Below, piece by piece: positions 26,305 to 35,499 of a stretch of DNA of 40,240 bases. The stretch is from Halolactibacillus alkaliphilus (GTDB lineage: Bacteria; Bacillota; Bacilli; Bacillales; Amphibacillaceae): positions 1-40,240 of the forward strand of contig NZ_FOWN01000026.1 in assembly GCF_900115465.1 (NCBI RefSeq), in the 5' to 3' direction. How positions within the stretch are numbered: the stretch's first letter is position 1; each line of letters opens with the position of its first letter. A model generated the notes under the pieces. It saw only the letters and a program-made list of their open reading frames with translations. It was not told the origin of the DNA and searched no databases. A program made the translations under genes and the position numbers.

Positions 26305-26553
26305 AAAAAATCGATGAATAAGACAAGTAGTAAAGACATCCTGTTTAAAGAGAGCTGATGGATGGTGCGAATCAGCAACAGGTGCTTTATGAATGGCCTT
26401 ATGAGTGTGGTAACGAAAAAACAGTAGTTATCACCGGGGAACTTTCTCCGTTATCCAAAGAGTGTAGAGTGTACTCTCTAAACAGGCGGTGGTACCGCGG
26501 TTTTATTAAAATCGTCCCCTGGTCTATTATTTATAATGGATCAGGGTTTTTTT
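26305..26553 (+). ncRNA. T-box leader 2, specifier UGG (Trp), in tandem
   Basis: A second complete T-box: AGTA motif (CAAGTAGTAA), AGAGAGCTGATGGATGG, specifier UGG at 26394-26396 preceded by GAA, the T-box GGTGGTACCGCGG (26488-26500), TCGTCCC, and a terminator (CCTGGTC and GATCAGGG, then seven Ts) ending at 26553. The base facing the tRNA discriminator is U (UGGU, 26490-26493), where leader 1 has C. Transcription must pass both terminators to reach trpE, giving sharper control. Confidence 0.9.
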
Positions 26554-26621
26554 AACTAGATAACAGATTAAAAAAGACCATGAGTCAAGATAAAGCTGAG
26601 CTTATAAAGGAGGATAAAAAC

Positions 26622-28001
26622 GTGCGATTTAAAACACGAACATTTACCGGAGATGCACTGACACCGATTACTGTATATCAACAGATGAACCAAAAGCAAA
26701 AGTTTATTTTAGAAAGTTCACTGGGACACGGGGAAAAAGGCCGCTATTCATTTATTGGTCAAGCACCGTTTAAAGAAGTGATTGGGAAAGACCAAACCGT
26801 TACGGTGAAAAATCATCATACCGGTGAGGTGAAAGAATTTACAGATGTGCTTCCCATCGACATAGTAAAAAAAGAATTGCCACGAGTAGATTTAGGATTA
26901 CCTTACTTATTTTATGGCGGGGCAATTGGCTATATCGCTTATGATGTGATTCGTGGCTATGAAGAGATTGGTGCTATCTTAGAAGATGACATCATGATGC
27001 CGGATATTCACTTGATGTTTTACCAAGAAGTGATTGTCTTTGATCATAAAAATCAAACAGTTACTCTGCTTGCAGTGGACTTGACAGAAGATAGAGATGA
27101 CGTTGCTTTAGTTCAAGTACTGGATCGCTTGGAAGTCGAAATTAGACAAGCGCATGATCTGAAAAAAGATTCTGCACTTGATATTACATTTAAACCAACG
27201 ATGACAAAACAAGCTTTTATGGAAAAAGTAGAAGCAGCTAAGCGCCACATTATTGATGGTGATATTTTCCAAATTGTCTTATCACAACGTCTGACGGCTG
27301 ACTATGATCATGACCCATTTGAATTGTACCGGAAATTAAGGATAAGTAACCCATCACCTTATATGTACTATATTGATTTTGGTCCGTATGTTGTCCTTGG
27401 TACGTCACCTGAGAGTTTGATTCAAGTGAGGGGGACAACTGTGATCACGAACCCGATTGCTGGAACAAGGCCACGAGGTAAGACAGAGGCAGAGGACGAA
27501 AGGCTTTCAGAAGAGTTATTGGCGGATGAAAAAGAACGAGCGGAACATAAAATGTTGGTGGACTTAAGTCGGAACGACTTAGGCCGGATTGCGAAAGTGC
27601 ACTCGATTACTTTACCGAAATTTATGACGATTGAACGGTATCAACATGTGATGCACATCGTTTCAGAAGTGCGAGCGACACTTGATGAGTCGATGGACAG
27701 CCTTGACTGTCTTACGGCAACTTTACCGGCGGGTACTGTTTCGGGAGCGCCAAAAATTAAAGCGATGCAGCTGATTAATCAATTTGAAACGAAAAAACGT
27801 GGTGTGTACAGTGGTGCTTGTGGCTATATAAATATGAATGGCGACTTAGATTTAGCGCTTGCTATACGAACAATGGTCGTAAAAGATAACAAAGCTTATG
27901 TTCAAGCAGGAGCGGGTATTGTTTATGACTCAGACCCAGAAAGCGAATATGAAGAAACTTTAAATAAAGCAAAATCACTGGTGGAGGTGTTTAAACGATG
28001 A
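26622..28001 (+). CDS. trpE: Anthranilate synthase component I
   Basis: Makes anthranilate from chorismate, with ammonia supplied by TrpG; first committed step of tryptophan synthesis. About 459 residues. Signatures include the N-terminal region FILESSLGHGEKGRYSFIG that forms the tryptophan feedback site, NPIAGTRPRGKTEAEDERL, LVDLSRNDLGRIAKV, PAGTVSGAPKIKAM and GACGYINMNGDLDLALAIRTM. A longer frame begins at ATG 26580, but AAAGGAGG at 26606-26613 lies eight bases before the GTG at 26622, and the extra residues do not look like TrpE; I chose GTG. It overlaps trpG as ATGA. Confidence 0.96.
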   Translation: MRFKTRTFTGDALTPITVYQQMNQKQKFILESSLGHGEKGRYSFIGQAPFKEVIGKDQTVTVKNHHTGEVKEFTDVLPIDIVKKELPRVDLGLPYLFYGGAIGYIAYDVIRGYEEIGAILEDDIMMPDIHLMFYQEVIVFDHKNQTVTLLAVDLTEDRDDVALVQVLDRLEVEIRQAHDLKKDSALDITFKPTMTKQAFMEKVEAAKRHIIDGDIFQIVLSQRLTADYDHDPFELYRKLRISNPSPYMYYIDFGPYVVLGTSPESLIQVRGTTVITNPIAGTRPRGKTEAEDERLSEELLADEKERAEHKMLVDLSRNDLGRIAKVHSITLPKFMTIERYQHVMHIVSEVRATLDESMDSLDCLTATLPAGTVSGAPKIKAMQLINQFETKKRGVYSGACGYINMNGDLDLALAIRTMVVKDNKAYVQAGAGIVYDSDPESEYEETLNKAKSLVEVFKR

Positions 28002-28582
28002 TTTTATTGATTGATAACTATGATTCGTTTACGTATAACTTATATCAATATATGAGTGAATTAGGAGAAGATGTCAAGGTGGTGCGTAATGACGCGGTGA
28101 CATTAGAGGAAATTAAAGCGATGCGTCCTGAAGCTATTGTGCTCTCACCTGGTCCTGGGACGCCGAAAGATTCGGGGATTTGCCTGGATGTCATTGGCTC
28201 ACTCGGTGATGTGTATCCGATTCTCGGTATTTGTCTTGGACATCAGGCAATCACAGAAGTCTTCGGTGGTGTCGTAAGTCATGCGAAGCGGGTCATGCAT
28301 GGGAAACAATCTGTGATTGTGCACCACCAAAAAGACCTATTTAACGGCTTACCAAAAGAAATAGATGTGATGCGTTATCACTCACTTGTTGCACTAGAAG
28401 AACACTTTCCGGACTGTTTGGAGATTACTGCACGCGCCCTTGACGATGGTGAAATAATGGCGCTGAAGCATAAAACGTTGCCGATATATGGTATGCAGTT
28501 CCATCCAGAATCGATTGGAACAGTTGCTGGTCATACGCTACTAGAGAATTTCTTTAAAACAGTGAGGAAGGGGGCGTCATGA
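27998..28582 (+). CDS. trpG: Anthranilate synthase component II (glutamine amidotransferase)
   Basis: Hydrolyses glutamine and channels ammonia to TrpE. The 194-residue class I amidotransferase begins ILLIDNYDSFTYNLYQY, has the nucleophile Cys in LGICLGHQAI and the His/Glu of the triad in MQFHPESIGT. A stand-alone 194-residue TrpG inside the trp operon is unlike B. subtilis, where the trp cluster lacks it and PabA serves both pathways. Its start and stop overlap both neighbours by four bases. Confidence 0.96.
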   Translation: MILLIDNYDSFTYNLYQYMSELGEDVKVVRNDAVTLEEIKAMRPEAIVLSPGPGTPKDSGICLDVIGSLGDVYPILGICLGHQAITEVFGGVVSHAKRVMHGKQSVIVHHQKDLFNGLPKEIDVMRYHSLVALEEHFPDCLEITARALDDGEIMALKHKTLPIYGMQFHPESIGTVAGHTLLENFFKTVRKGAS

Positions 28583-29607
28583 TGCGAGAGTATTTAGAGA
28601 AGATTACCCGCGGTGAGCATTTGACAATTAATGAAATGGAACAAGCGACTAGGCTTATGTTTGATCCGTCAACAGACCCAGCAGCTATCGGTGGTTTTTT
28701 GATTGGACTAAAGCAAAAAAAAGAAGCAGTTAGCGAACTGACGGGTCTAGTCAACGTTGTGAGAAAACAAGCGGTTTTGTTGCCAGACGCATTGCCTGGG
28801 GCGATGGATAACTGCGGCACTGGTGGGGACGGGTCTATGAGTTTTAATATTTCAACGACCAGTGCTTTTGTTGTAGCTGGTGCGGGCATTACCGTATCCA
28901 AACATGGGAATCGAAGTATTTCTAGTAAAACAGGTAGTGCTGATGTATTAGAAGCACTCGGTGTTGACATTCATCTGACACCTGAGCAAACATACGAACT
29001 CTTAAAGCTTAATGATATCGCCTTTTTATTCGCTCAAGCTGTTCATCCAAAAATGAAACAAGTGATGGGCATTAGACGAGCGCTAGGCATTCCTACAATT
29101 TTTAATTTGATTGGTCCACTGACAAACCCAGTTGATTTAACGACACAACTGGTTGGCATTTATCGTCGGGACTTATTGATGGAGATGGCAGCTACTTTGC
29201 ATCAACTGGGCCGTAAACGGGCTGTTGTTATTAATGGACCTGATTATATGGATGAAGCAGCATTACATGGTGAAACGCATGGTGTGCTATTAGAAGACGG
29301 AGAGTTGATGTCTTTTTCACTTACAGCTGAAGATGCCGGTTTAGCTTATGTTGACCCTTCACTCATTAAAGGTGGCGATGCCCTTGAAAATGCGAAAATA
29401 TTACGTCGTGTCTTAGAAGGACATCCTGGACCGCATCGTGACACGGTCTTACTTAATGCGGGATTAGCTATTTTTGCTGATGGGACAGCTAAAACAATAA
29501 AAGAAGGTGTGGCACTGGCCAAATCAAGCATTGACCAAGGGCATGCTTTAGAAAAATTAGAGACAATGATTAGGTTTAGTCAGCAATATAAAGAGGTGGC
29601 AAGATGA
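28579..29607 (+). CDS. trpD: Anthranilate phosphoribosyltransferase
   Basis: Joins anthranilate and PRPP to give phosphoribosyl-anthranilate. The 342-residue protein shows the PRPP-binding motif DNCGTGGDGSMSFNIST and KHGNRSISSKTGSADVLEALG, followed by GPLTNPVD and the late DEAALHGET metal-site region. Two adjacent ATGs at 28579 and 28582 are possible; the first overlaps the trpG stop. RBS is AGGAAGGGGG. Confidence 0.96.
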   Translation: MMREYLEKITRGEHLTINEMEQATRLMFDPSTDPAAIGGFLIGLKQKKEAVSELTGLVNVVRKQAVLLPDALPGAMDNCGTGGDGSMSFNISTTSAFVVAGAGITVSKHGNRSISSKTGSADVLEALGVDIHLTPEQTYELLKLNDIAFLFAQAVHPKMKQVMGIRRALGIPTIFNLIGPLTNPVDLTTQLVGIYRRDLLMEMAATLHQLGRKRAVVINGPDYMDEAALHGETHGVLLEDGELMSFSLTAEDAGLAYVDPSLIKGGDALENAKILRRVLEGHPGPHRDTVLLNAGLAIFADGTAKTIKEGVALAKSSIDQGHALEKLETMIRFSQQYKEVAR

Positions 29608-30365
29608 GTATTTTAACAGAGATTATCGAAACAAAGAAAAAAGAAGTGATAAAGCTAAAGGCAGAGATGATTCCAGCGAAAGAACGTACAGCCCCACTGG
29701 TATCATTTATTAATCAATTTGAGCAGCAGCCTTTTCAAGTGATTGCTGAGTTTAAGCGTGCCTCACCGTCAAAAGGCATCATCAATGATACACTCGATCC
29801 TGTTATGCAGGCCAAACAGTATGAACAGTTTGGGGCAGGCATGATTTCTGTCTTAACGGATAAAGACTACTTTAAAGGGACAATGGCTGACCTTATTGCG
29901 GTAAAACAAGCGGTGTCTATTCCAGTATTAAATAAAGAGTTTATTATTGACCGAATTCAGCTTGATATTGCTTATCAATCAGGCGCGGATGTCGTATTAC
30001 TCATTGTGAGCGCGCTGTCAGAAGCTGATTTAATAGACCTTTATCATTATGCCTTATCACTTGGGCTTGAGGTGTTAGTAGAAGTTCATGACAAAGAGGA
30101 GTTGGCCATAGCAACCAGCCTCGGTTGCCCATTGATTGGTGTGAATAACCGTAACCTAAACACATTTAAGACGTCAATTGACCAAACATTACAGTTGCTC
30201 GATTTTGTTGATTTAAGTACCACGAAAATCATTAGCGAAAGTGGTATGAAGACACAAGCAGATGTCTTAGCAGTCAAGCAAGCAGGTGCGTCAGGCATAT
30301 TGGTCGGTGAAACTTTAATGACACAAGATCCAAAGCGCATGATGGGGGATTTTTTACATGACTAG
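29604..30365 (+). CDS. trpC: Indole-3-glycerol-phosphate synthase
   Basis: Closes the indole ring by decarboxylative cyclisation of CdRP. The 253-residue TIM barrel shows the catalytic motif VIAEFKRASPSKG, the Lys in VLNKEFIID, GVNNRNLNTFKT and the phosphate-binding ISESGMKTQADV. It is separate from TrpF rather than fused as in E. coli. The start overlaps the trpD stop by four bases and the end overlaps trpF by eight. Confidence 0.96.
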   Translation: MSILTEIIETKKKEVIKLKAEMIPAKERTAPLVSFINQFEQQPFQVIAEFKRASPSKGIINDTLDPVMQAKQYEQFGAGMISVLTDKDYFKGTMADLIAVKQAVSIPVLNKEFIIDRIQLDIAYQSGADVVLLIVSALSEADLIDLYHYALSLGLEVLVEVHDKEELAIATSLGCPLIGVNNRNLNTFKTSIDQTLQLLDFVDLSTTKIISESGMKTQADVLAVKQAGASGILVGETLMTQDPKRMMGDFLHD

Positions 30366-30975
30366 TCACACACCGCTCGTGAAAATATGTGGTATTACCG
30401 ATCAAAAAACAGCTCGCTTAGTAGAACATTCAGGGGCTGACTTCATTGGTTTTATCTTTGCAAAAAGCAAAAGACAATTAACACCTAAAAAGGCTAAAGG
30501 AATCATAGAGGCATTAGAGACAAACATTAAAACCGTCGGTGTTTTTGTTGATCAAGAGAGAACTGAGGTGGAGGCATTGGCCGAAGCTGTGGGTCTTGAT
30601 TTTGTTCAACTACATGGGAGTGAATCGCCAGAAGAGGTGGCAAAATACCGTGTACCTTGTATTAAGGCGCTCACATTAACGTCAAAAGAAGGTGTTGACA
30701 AATTGAAAGCATATGAGCCGTATTGTCAGTATTTACTTGTTGATGGCGCTATTCCAGGGGCGGGTGAAGTATTTGATTGGTCCTGGTTAAAAGCGCTTAA
30801 TTTACAGGTACCTCTCCTGTTGGCAGGGGGATTAAATACTCAAAATATTACTTTGGCAAGACAACTGAAGGGGATCGATGGTTTTGATGTTTCAAGTGGT
30901 GTTGAAACAGATGGGATAAAAGATGAAAACAAAATTATTTCCTTTATTAAACAAGCGAAGGGTAGGGAGTCATGA
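30358..30975 (+). CDS. trpF: Phosphoribosylanthranilate isomerase
   Basis: Converts phosphoribosyl-anthranilate to CdRP by an Amadori rearrangement. The 205-residue TIM barrel has the catalytic Cys in [12 protein letters not shown], the [15 protein letters not shown] signature, the catalytic Asp in [12 protein letters not shown] and the phosphate-binding LLAGGLN and [22 protein letters not shown] lies inside the end of trpC. It overlaps trpB by four bases. Confidence 0.96.
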   Translation: MTSHTPLVKICGITDQKTARLVEHSGADFIGFIFAKSKRQLTPKKAKGIIEALETNIKTVGVFVDQERTEVEALAEAVGLDFVQLHGSESPEEVAKYRVPCIKALTLTSKEGVDKLKAYEPYCQYLLVDGAIPGAGEVFDWSWLKALNLQVPLLLAGGLNTQNITLARQLKGIDGFDVSSGVETDGIKDENKIISFIKQAKGRES

Positions 30976-32174
30976 TGTATCAACAACCGAATGAACGAGG
31001 GCATTACGGTCAATTTGGTGGTCGTTTTGTACCTGAGACACTTATGCCAGCTGTCTTAGAGTTAGAAGCGGCATATCAATCTGTAAAAGATGACCCGGCA
31101 TTTTTAGAAACATTTCACTATTATTTGAAAGATTATGTCGGACGAGAGACACCCCTTTATTACGCTGAGCGTTTAACAGAAAAGCTTGGCGGGGCTAAGA
31201 TCTATTTAAAACGTGAGGATTTAAATCATACAGGGGCGCATAAAATAAATAATGCGCTGGGGCAAGCATTACTTACAAAACACATGGGGAAGAAAAAAGT
31301 TGTGGCAGAAACAGGTGCCGGTCAGCACGGGGTAGCGACTGCGACTGCATGCGCTTTACTTGGTCTAGAATGCATTGTCTTTATGGGTGAGGAAGATATT
31401 AAACGGCAAAAATTAAATGTCTTTCGAATGGAACTCTTGGGCGCAAAGGTTGAGCCTGTCAAACATGGAAGCGCGACATTAAAGGATGCAGTAAATGAAG
31501 CCCTACGTTATTGGGTGAGTCATGTCGAAGACACGCATTACATTATTGGATCTGTTGTTGGTCCACACCCATTCCCACAAATCGTGCGTGATTTTCAAAG
31601 TATGATTGGCACGGAGACTAAATCACAGTTTAAAGAAAAAACGGGGAAACTTCCTGATGCATTAATTGCATGTATCGGAGGTGGAAGTAATGCGATGGGC
31701 ATGTTTTATCCTTTTGTGGATGATGCTTCAGTAAAAATGTACGGTGTAGAAGCGGGAGGTCACGGCATTGAGACAGGAAAACATGCGGCCACTTTAACGG
31801 GCGGAAGTGTTGGCGTACTTCACGGGACAATGACCTATTTGCTTCAAGATGCAGATGGTCAAATTACAGAGGCAGATTCTATTTCAGCCGGCCTTGATTA
31901 TCCGGGCATTGGGCCTGAGCACGCCCACTTAAAAGAAATTAACCGGGTACAATACGTCTCTGCGACCGACCAGGATGCCTTAGCTGGCCTTAAGTTATTA
32001 TCAGAAACAGAAGGCATCATCCCAGCGCTTGAAAGTGCGCATGCGATTGGCTACTTACCTAAGTTAACCAAGACGCTGCCAAAAGATGCGACCATTGTGG
32101 TTTGTTTATCTGGTCGAGGAGATAAAGATGTTGAAACGGTTAAAGGCGTGCTAGGGGGACAATCATATGAGTAA
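30972..32174 (+). CDS. trpB: Tryptophan synthase beta chain
   Basis: PLP enzyme that condenses indole with serine to tryptophan, in the alpha2-beta2 complex with TrpA. The 400-residue protein is of the TrpB1 class. It begins [16 protein letters not shown], has the PLP lysine in [17 protein letters not shown], the GAGQHG region, the phosphate-binding [15 protein letters not shown] and the closing LSGRGDKD. Two ATGs stand in a row at 30972 and 30975. It overlaps both neighbours. Confidence 0.97.
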   Translation: MMYQQPNERGHYGQFGGRFVPETLMPAVLELEAAYQSVKDDPAFLETFHYYLKDYVGRETPLYYAERLTEKLGGAKIYLKREDLNHTGAHKINNALGQALLTKHMGKKKVVAETGAGQHGVATATACALLGLECIVFMGEEDIKRQKLNVFRMELLGAKVEPVKHGSATLKDAVNEALRYWVSHVEDTHYIIGSVVGPHPFPQIVRDFQSMIGTETKSQFKEKTGKLPDALIACIGGGSNAMGMFYPFVDDASVKMYGVEAGGHGIETGKHAATLTGGSVGVLHGTMTYLLQDADGQITEADSISAGLDYPGIGPEHAHLKEINRVQYVSATDQDALAGLKLLSETEGIIPALESAHAIGYLPKLTKTLPKDATIVVCLSGRGDKDVETVKGVLGGQSYE

Positions 32175-32946
32175 ACAACAATTGGATGCGCAATTTAAGA
32201 ACGTGTTAGATAGGGGAGATAAACTATTTGTTCCGTATATTATGGCAGGCGACGGTGGTTTAGAGAAATTAAATGATCAAATAAAATTTTTAGAAACTGC
32301 CGGAGCGAGTGCAATAGAACTTGGCTTACCATTCTCGGATCCAGTCGCAGATGGTGAAACGATTCAACAAGCAGGTATTCGCTCCCTTAAAGCAGGGACA
32401 ACGGTTAAAGGCGTATTTGAAACGTTAAAAAAGTCGAAGGGTCACAAAATCCCCATTATTTTAATGACATATATGAATCCGGTCTTTCACTATGGTGTTG
32501 AGAACTTTGCAGATGCTTGTGTCGAAGCAGGCGTCAGTGGGTTAATTGTGCCAGATTTACCGATGGAAGAAGAATCAATGGTAAGCGAGATCTTTAAAGC
32601 ACATGATTTAGCCCTTATTCGCTTAGTTGCACTTACAAGTCCTAAATCACGGCGAGAGGCATTAAAAAAGCGAACCGAAGGTTTTCTATACGCTGTGACA
32701 GTGACAGGTACAACTGGGGAGCGTCACACGTTTACAGAACGCGTTGATCACTACTTAGAAGATTTGAAACAGGGTGCGCATGTGCCGGTTTTAGCTGGAT
32801 TTGGTATATCAACACCAGACCAAGTCAAGGCATTATCAAAACACGCCGATGGCGTGATTGTAGGTAGTCGCATTGTTAAAGCCCTTCATGATGGCGATTA
32901 TCAAGTGATTGAATCCCTTATTCATGCGAGTAAAAAGAATGACTAA
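32167..32946 (+). CDS. trpA: Tryptophan synthase alpha chain
   Basis: Cleaves indole-3-glycerol phosphate to indole and glyceraldehyde-3-phosphate and passes indole to TrpB. The 259-residue TIM barrel shows the catalytic Glu and Asp in [26 protein letters not shown], the [11 protein letters not shown] loop and the phosphate site [10 protein letters not shown] and VIVGSRIV. It is the last gene of trpEGDCFBA. No clear terminator follows; an IS605-type right end in the opposite orientation begins six bases downstream, and the first T-tailed hairpin is at 33061-33103. Confidence 0.96.
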   Translation: MSKQQLDAQFKNVLDRGDKLFVPYIMAGDGGLEKLNDQIKFLETAGASAIELGLPFSDPVADGETIQQAGIRSLKAGTTVKGVFETLKKSKGHKIPIILMTYMNPVFHYGVENFADACVEAGVSGLIVPDLPMEEESMVSEIFKAHDLALIRLVALTSPKSRREALKKRTEGFLYAVTVTGTTGERHTFTERVDHYLEDLKQGAHVPVLAGFGISTPDQVKALSKHADGVIVGSRIVKALHDGDYQVIESLIHASKKND

Positions 32947-32952
32947 AGGTTA

Positions 32953-32991
32953 TTGAACTACCCCCACCTCGTGCTGACGCACTTGAGAAAG
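32953..32991 (-). mobile_element. IS200/IS605-type (TnpB) right-end relic
   Basis: Read on the minus strand the segment is CTTTCTCAAGTGCGTCAGC followed by ACGAGGTGGGGGTAGTTCAA, nearly identical to the right half of the repeat at 23467-23528 and like the end at 51-92. An element carrying it would extend to the right, but that side holds an IS1182-type remnant and no tnpB frame, so this is a solo end. Confidence 0.55.
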
Positions 32992-33060
32992 TTGTCTTCT
33001 CGCTCTAAGACGACAAAAAAGCGCCCCTTTTTAAGAGGCCACTGAAAAAGTCCAAAAAAA

Positions 33061-33103
33061 GATCGGATACCTCATTTAATCATGGGCATCCGGTCTTTTT
33101 TTT
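33061..33103 (+). terminator. Hairpin with T run at the IS1182 left end
   Basis: GATCGGATACC (33061-33071) pairs with GGGCATCCGGTC (33084-33095) and is followed by eight Ts. It would stop transcription entering from the trp operon and may serve as its terminator. Confidence 0.7.
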
Positions 33104-33140
33104 CGATAAAATAGAAGTATCAATAATTGGTGGTGGCTAA

Positions 33141-33838
33141 AATGATTCTTAAACAAACAGAAATGATGTTAAGTCCGTATTCAGAGATTTATGATATTGT
33201 TGTGCCTAAAGATAATTTTTTACGACAACTTAACGAGCTGGTTGATTTCTCGTTTGTTTATGATGAATTAAAAGATAAGTACTGTCACACCAATGGTTGA
33301 AACGCCATTGATCCTATTCGTATGTTTAAGTATTTACTCTTAAAGACCATCTTTGATGTCTCAGATGTTGATATTGTTGAACGCTCCAAATACGATATGT
33401 CCTTTAAATATTTTCTTGGCATGGCTCCGGAGGAGCCAGTTATCGAGCCAAGTTCTCTAACCAAGTTTCGTAAATTGCGACTAAAAGATATCAATTTACT
33501 CGACTTACTGATCAATAAAACCGTGGAAATTGCGATTGAAACCGACGTTTTAAAATGTCATACGATTATTGTTGATGCCACACATACAAAGGCACGTTAT
33601 AATCAAAAATCAGCTAAAGAAATATTAATGGACCGTTCGAAGAAATTACGTCAAGCTGTTTATGCGATTGATGCGTCGTTAAAAGGTGAATTCCCAACCA
33701 AACCGACATCCAATGAATTAAAACACAGACACGGGTATAATATATCAAAAATCCTCGGGTCTTGTTGGTATGCAAATGCAAGGAGCCGTCGCGATATTCG
33801 CGGTGAATTTGAAAAGAATATTAAAACTTAGAGGGTAA
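33141..33838 (+). pseudogene. IS1182-family transposase remnant
   Basis: The frame begins MILKQTEMMLSPYSEIYDIV and continues with the IS1182 N-terminal domain, but has a TGA at 33297-33299 where the family has Arg in an N-G-R-N-A-I-D-P-I-like stretch (reads YCHTNG-stop-NAIDPIRMFKYLLLK). Translation can resume to about 33760, with VDATHTKARYNQKS. There the frame shifts: the family C-terminus is found in another frame, GMQMQGAVAIFAVNLKRIL, ending at TAA 33836-33838. The catalytic centre between the two parts is missing. A nonsense mutation, an internal deletion and a frameshift thus all show the gene is dead. Confidence 0.85.
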
Positions 33839-33869
33839 CATGTGCGAGTATGTGAATTAAAAATAATAA

Positions 33870-33917
33870 AAAGACGACACTTATTCATATTTTTGAATAA
33901 ATGTGTCGTCTTTTTTG
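33870..33917. terminator. Strong hairpin terminator after the IS remnant
   Basis: AAAAGACGACAC plus TTATTCA pairs with TGAATAA plus GTGTCGTCTTTT, with T runs on the plus strand and A runs on the left that work for the minus strand. It also can end transcription of the minus-strand NADH oxidase gene. Confidence 0.9.
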
Positions 33918-34004
33918 ATTCTAATTAAACTTACATTAAGAAAATCGTAAGATTTTCAGTGAACTCCTTCAAACGCTTGTTTTTTGCATTAAGTGGTGGA
34001 GTAA

Positions 34005-35363
34005 TCATTGGGTAACAGCTTGTTTAGCTTCGTTTGTCATCGCATTTAATGCTAATTGATTCAAGTAGTTAACAGGTTTATTAAAGTGTGGTTGGAAGAA
34101 GAAATCCGTTAATGCTAATTCTTCAATCGTCATGTCTCGTGAGATAGCCACTGATACAGTATTGACTACTTGTGTTAAATCGATATCTGATATCACTTGT
34201 GCACCAAGCACACGGTGCGTATGTTTATCATAGACAAGCTTTAGTTTAATTACGCTATTTTCAGGCATGAAGTCTGGACGATACGTATCTTCAAGGTAAG
34301 CTACACCAATATCCATCCCGTGCATTTTGGCAGCTCCTTCAGTTAATCCTGATGAACCGAGGTGGTGATGGTATAATTTAAGACCTGATGTCCCTTGGGT
34401 ACCTGGGTGCTTTAAAGTGGGTTTAACCAAGTTTTGTGCGACAAGTGTCCCCATTCTTACAGCGTTCGTTGCTAGTGGAATATACTGTGCTTGTTTTGTT
34501 GGGTTATAAGGTACAGCACAACAATCTCCAGCCGCATAAACATCTTTGGCACTCGTCTGCATGTATTCATCGATGACAATGGCACCGTTTGGTAGCATAG
34601 TTAATTGGTCTTTAAAGAGATCTGTGTTAGGACGGAATCCTATACAAAGAACGACGAGTTCAGCTTCAACTTCACCTTTGTTTGTGATGACACGCTCAAC
34701 TTTATCCGTTCCTTCGAAGCTTTTTACAAGTTCTTCAAGACGAAGTTCAACGCCTTTTTCCCGTAAAGTAGCTTCAACTGGATCAGTGAAAGATTGATCG
34801 AGATAACGATTTAGAATGCGTGTTTCAGCATCAATAAGTGTCACGTCTTTACCGTTTTCTTCAAAGGCTTCTACAAGTTCAACTCCAATGTAACCACCGC
34901 CTACCACAGTTACTTTTTGAACATGTTCCGAACGACGGATAATTTCTTTAGCGTGATCGTAGTTTTTACATAACACAACATTTTCTAAGTTTAAACCAGG
35001 GAATGGAGGTGTGATTGGCCAAGAACCTGTTGTCACAATTAATTTGTCATAACTATGAATAGTAAATTCATCGGTCTTTAAATCTTTTGCTTCAAGTTGT
35101 TTTTGTTCAATATCAACCGTTACGACTTCATGTTCCATATGCATGTGCACGCCTCTATCTTCAAACCCTTCTACTGATGCATAGAAAAGTGATTCGGCAT
35201 CATCAACAACGCCTCCTACATATAACGCAATACCACATGAAAGGAAAGATACATTGTCATTACGTTCAAAGACATGAATCTCAGCCTCAGGGTATAATTC
35301 TAACGTGTTTTTAATAGCGGCAGTTCCCGCGTGTGTACATCCAATAACAGCTACTTTCATCAT
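34005..35363 (-). CDS. nox: NADH oxidase (water-forming), CoA-disulfide-reductase family
   Basis: Flavoprotein that oxidises NADH with oxygen, probably forming water, and so regenerates NAD in fermentative cells exposed to air. The 452-residue pyridine-nucleotide-disulfide oxidoreductase has the N-terminal FAD motif VIGCTHAGTAAIKN with the active-site His11, the single redox Cys43 in SFLSCGIALYVGG, the NAD motif TVVGGGYIGVELVE and the FAD motif DVYAAGDCCAV. Length and the THAGT/SFLSCG pair match Nox of streptococci and relatives; CoA-disulfide reductase is the alternative. It has its own promoter with a Rex-like operator at the transcription start. RBS is GGAGGAATG. Confidence 0.9.
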   Translation of the reverse strand: MMKVAVIGCTHAGTAAIKNTLELYPEAEIHVFERNDNVSFLSCGIALYVGGVVDDAESLFYASVEGFEDRGVHMHMEHEVVTVDIEQKQLEAKDLKTDEFTIHSYDKLIVTTGSWPITPPFPGLNLENVVLCKNYDHAKEIIRRSEHVQKVTVVGGGYIGVELVEAFEENGKDVTLIDAETRILNRYLDQSFTDPVEATLREKGVELRLEELVKSFEGTDKVERVITNKGEVEAELVVLCIGFRPNTDLFKDQLTMLPNGAIVIDEYMQTSAKDVYAAGDCCAVPYNPTKQAQYIPLATNAVRMGTLVAQNLVKPTLKHPGTQGTSGLKLYHHHLGSSGLTEGAAKMHGMDIGVAYLEDTYRPDFMPENSVIKLKLVYDKHTHRVLGAQVISDIDLTQVVNTVSVAISRDMTIEELALTDFFFQPHFNKPVNYLNQLALNAMTNEAKQAVTQ

Positions 35364-35448
35364 TCATTCCTCCAATTAATTTTTTGTTGTTTAGTATTGT
35401 AAGATGACCCTTTTAAAAACGATAACATCACACAGTTTTTGTTTATGT

Positions 35449-35466
35449 TTGTGATTTGTTTTACAA
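35449..35466. promoter_or_regulatory. Rex-like operator of nox
   Basis: TTGTGATTTGTTTTACAA fits the Rex consensus TTGTGAANNNNTTCACAA at 12 of 14 defined positions. It starts five bases downstream of the -10 and so covers the transcription start. Rex senses the NADH/NAD ratio, which fits an NADH oxidase gene. Binding is inferred. Confidence 0.6.
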
Positions 35467-35470
35467 ACTT

Positions 35471-35499
35471 ATTATACTACTATGTTTAAAATGTGACAA
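35471..35499 (-). promoter_or_regulatory. Promoter of nox
   Basis: On the minus strand TTGTCA (35499-35494) and a perfect TATAAT (35476-35471) are exactly 17 bases apart, about 110 bases upstream of the nox ATG. Confidence 0.8.

Larger units (their letters stand above)
33035..33965 (+). mobile_element. Decayed IS1182-type insertion sequence
   Basis: The left border carries CCACTGAAAAA (33039-33049) and the right border carries a degenerate inverted match around TTTTCAGTGAA (33953-33963). Inside are a pseudogene of an IS1182-family transposase and two strong hairpins with T runs, at 33061-33103 and 33870-33917, which insulate the element. At about 930 bp it is far shorter than a complete IS1182 (roughly 1.6-1.9 kb), so the middle has been lost. 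Exact ends and target duplication are not certain. Confidence 0.6.

Noticed and set aside
26358-26555. 65-residue open frame in the trp leader
   Set aside because: It lies wholly within the second T-box and its terminator; the sequence is explained by RNA structure and the frame has no ribosome site.
32953-33034. tnpB gene remnant on the minus strand
   Set aside because: The short open stretch shows no TnpB motif and the neighbouring DNA belongs to an IS1182-type element; only the right end is supported.
33322-33831. Independent functional gene of 169 residues
   Set aside because: It is the middle of the disrupted IS1182 transposase, starting at an internal Met after a nonsense codon and ending out of frame.
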